Shown here piece by piece: positions 62,445-64,000 of a stretch of DNA of 64,000 bases (position 1 is its first letter; each line of letters begins with the position of its first letter). The position numbers and the translations under genes were made by a program. The notes under the pieces are model-generated. The model was not told where the DNA came from. It made no database searches and was given only the letters and a program-made list of their open reading frames with translations. Origin of the DNA: Allohoeflea poritis (GTDB lineage Bacteria > Pseudomonadota > Alphaproteobacteria > Rhizobiales > Rhizobiaceae); the NCBI RefSeq assembly GCF_027889715.1, contig NZ_JAPJZH010000009.1, positions 1-64,000 of the forward strand, written 5' to 3'.

Positions 62445-62575
62445 TAGACGCGCCCCCCGATATCTAGCTACGGCAAGGAGTGTAGCAAGGCGCGATTAAG
62501 GTCCGATTTTGGAAAACGCTAAAATTCGACGGAATTGATTCAGGGACTTACAAGGCAATCAGCGCCCTTCCCCAC

Positions 62576-62606
62576 CCGGGCGGACAAAGTCAATCGAGCC
62601 GCCCGG
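62576..62606 (-). terminator. possible terminator hairpin after ald
   Basis: Perfect 8-bp inverted repeat CCGGGCGG (62576-62583)/CCGCCCGG (62599-62606) with a 15-nt loop, located 41 bases after the ald stop. No T-run follows on the minus strand, so intrinsic termination is only possible, not shown. Confidence 0.35.
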
Positions 62607-62647
62607 CTTGTCCGGCCGGACAGCTTTGGATTGGTCTCTCTGGCCAC

Positions 62648-63766
62648 TCAGGCGACCTTGAGCACCGTGTCGGCTTCGGCAAGCTCGTAACCGAGCGCCT
62701 CGGCAACGGGTTTGTTGGTAATGCGGCCGCGATGAACATTGAGGCCGGCGCGAAGATGCCGGTCTTCGGCGATCGCCTTGAGGCCCTTGTCGGCAAGCTG
62801 CAGGCCGTAATGCAGCGTGGCGTTGTTCAGCGCATGGGTGGAAGTCACCGGAACGGCGCCGGGCATGTTGGCGACGCAATAATGGATGACACCGTCAACC
62901 TCGAAGGTCGGCTCCGAATGGGTGGTCGCATGCGACGTCTCGAAACAACCGCCCTGGTCGATGGCCACATCGACAATGACCGAACCCTTCTTCATGCCCG
63001 ACAGCATCTCGCGTGTCACCAGTTTCGGCGCGGCAGCGCCCGCGACGAGCACGGCGCCGATGGTCAGGTCCGCGGAGAAGACCTCGTGTTCAAGCGCCTC
63101 GATGGTCGAATAACGCGTGCGCACGCGCCCGTTGAAGATGTCGTCCAACTGGCGCAGACGGGGGATCGACCGGTCGAGCATCGTTACCTCGGCACCAAGG
63201 CCGGCGGCCATCTTGGCCGCGTTCAGACCGACGACACCGCCGCCGATGATGGTGACCTTGCCGGGCAGCACGCCCGGAACGCCGCCGAGCATGACGCCCC
63301 GGCCGCCATTGACCTTCTCCAGCGCCGTCGCGCCGGCCTGGATGGACAAACGTCCGGCGACTTCCGACATCGGCGCCAGCAGTGGCAGGCCGCCATGATC
63401 GTCCGTGACCGTCTCATAGGCGACGGCGGTGCAGCCGCTTTCGACCAGCCCCTTGGTCTGCTCGGGATCCGGCGCCAGGTGAAGATAGGTGTAGAGGATC
63501 TGGTCCTCGCGCAGCATCGCCCATTCCGACGGCTGCGGCTCCTTGACCTTCACGATCATGTCCGACTGGTCGAAGACGTCCCTGGCACTCGCCACGATCT
63601 TGGCGCCGGCGGCCTGGTAGACGCCGTCATCGGCGTCAATGCCGAGGCCGGCATTGGTCTCGACAATCACCTCGTGGCCATGAGCCACATATTCGCGGAC
63701 CGAGCCGGGCGTCAGGCCGACGCGGAATTCGTTGTTCTTGATTTCTTTCGGGCAACCGACACGCAT
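62648..63766 (-). CDS. ald: alanine dehydrogenase
   Basis: NAD-dependent enzyme interconverting L-alanine with pyruvate and ammonia, 372 residues. N-terminal signature [20 protein letters not shown], catalytic HLAPDPEQT, the NAD loop [20 protein letters not shown] and the C-terminal [19 protein letters not shown] are complete. It is transcribed divergently from a truncated Lrp-type regulator gene (start 63922), the usual control arrangement for ald. Confidence 0.96.
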   Translation of the reverse strand: MRVGCPKEIKNNEFRVGLTPGSVREYVAHGHEVIVETNAGLGIDADDGVYQAAGAKIVASARDVFDQSDMIVKVKEPQPSEWAMLREDQILYTYLHLAPDPEQTKGLVESGCTAVAYETVTDDHGGLPLLAPMSEVAGRLSIQAGATALEKVNGGRGVMLGGVPGVLPGKVTIIGGGVVGLNAAKMAAGLGAEVTMLDRSIPRLRQLDDIFNGRVRTRYSTIEALEHEVFSADLTIGAVLVAGAAAPKLVTREMLSGMKKGSVIVDVAIDQGGCFETSHATTHSEPTFEVDGVIHYCVANMPGAVPVTSTHALNNATLHYGLQLADKGLKAIAEDRHLRAGLNVHRGRITNKPVAEALGYELAEADTVLKVA

Positions 63767-63921
63767 TGAGCGTCCTCCACATCTTCATGCGCGATTCGCG
63801 CGGCTTATCGTGGTCGCATTGCACCACACGAACCATGAAATGTCCTTGCGAAGTGTGGGCTTCGTGGCGGAAAAATGCGAATATTGTTGCGAGAATCTAA
63901 ATTTTGTAGAAGAATCGTCGA

Positions 63922-64000
63922 ATGGATAAGCTCGATACAATCGATGTTGCCATTCTGCGAACCCTTCAGGAGGACGGCAGAATCTCCAATGCCAACCTTG
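63922..64000 (+). CDS. Lrp/AsnC-family regulator, cut by window end
   Basis: First 26 codons only: MDKLDTIDVAILRTLQEDGR, then ISNANL. This is the start of the Lrp/AsnC winged HTH (LDxxDxxIL..L..DGR.S...L). It stands 155 bases from the divergent ald start, so it probably activates ald in response to alanine, as known for AldR-type regulators. The remainder lies beyond the window. Confidence 0.85.
   Translation, partial: MDKLDTIDVAILRTLQEDGRISNANL

Noticed and set aside
1-64000. CRISPR arrays, rRNA genes, insertion sequences, riboswitches
   Set aside because: No regularly spaced repeats, rRNA stretches, transposase signatures or recognised riboswitch cores were seen on reading; absence was not tested by a search.

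Overview
The window is GC-rich, densely coded chromosomal DNA from an alphaproteobacterium, most likely a member of the Hyphomicrobiales (Rhizobiales) outside the best-studied genera. Supporting signs are an ExoR-type periplasmic regulator, the valS - PopZ (DUF2497) - tolC - PIMT order, a single-chain SecDF, the block dgt-argS-SPOR-nagZ-scpA-scpB-tatA-tatB-tatC-serS-surE-pcm-nlpD, small DUF1127 proteins with anti-Shine-Dalgarno RNA hairpins, and a zeaxanthin-type carotenoid cluster with a type 2 IPP isomerase. No rRNA, CRISPR array, transposase or integrase was seen; three tRNA genes (Leu-UAG, Cys-GCA, Asn-GUU) are present.

Layout. 1-3960 is accessory: a Doc/AbrB toxin-antitoxin pair, a lone cytochrome P450, a small orphan protein and a LuxR-type regulator. 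3961-5380 holds tRNA-Leu and three DUF1127 genes; the first two are each followed by a triple hairpin with CUCCUCCC loops ending in a terminator. 5460-9507 holds trmFO, a dienoyl-CoA isomerase-like crotonase, a membrane protein and homologues of two mitochondrial complex I assembly factors. 9511-31465 is the long housekeeping stretch on the minus strand (secDF, yajC, adenylate cyclase, nlpD, pcm, surE, serS, tat genes, scpAB, nagZ, a large SPOR protein, argS, dgt), interrupted by a plus-strand AAA+ gene and by an orphan ABC ATPase. 31569-41985 holds erpA, xthA, a secreted Cys-rich protein, exoR, ilvD, valS, popZ, tolC and a second PIMT. 42121-50803 is the carotenoid region: fni, then crtE - ABC ATPase - ABC permease - crtZ rightward, and crtY-crtI-crtB leftward. 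51222-55308 holds two tRNAs, a macrodomain protein, small orphans and cfa. 55449-58653 is a cysK-alaX-sseA-GNAT operon. 58608-59546 is a lipoprotein gene bracketed by a 99-bp direct repeat. 59609-62444 is a group of small exported or membrane proteins, partly AT-rich. The window ends with ald and a divergent, truncated Lrp-type regulator.

Functional themes are envelope export (Sec, Tat, TolC), division and peptidoglycan (NlpD, SPOR, NagZ, ScpAB, PopZ), exopolysaccharide control (ExoR), zeaxanthin synthesis from IPP/DMAPP (Fni, CrtE, CrtB, CrtI, CrtY, CrtZ), and sulfur amino acid metabolism. The most unusual signals are the paired DUF1127/CUCCUCCC-hairpin loci with a shared LysR-type box, an ABC exporter embedded in the carotenoid cluster, a phytoene-synthase-fold protein without catalytic aspartates, and the 99-bp repeat around a lipoprotein gene.
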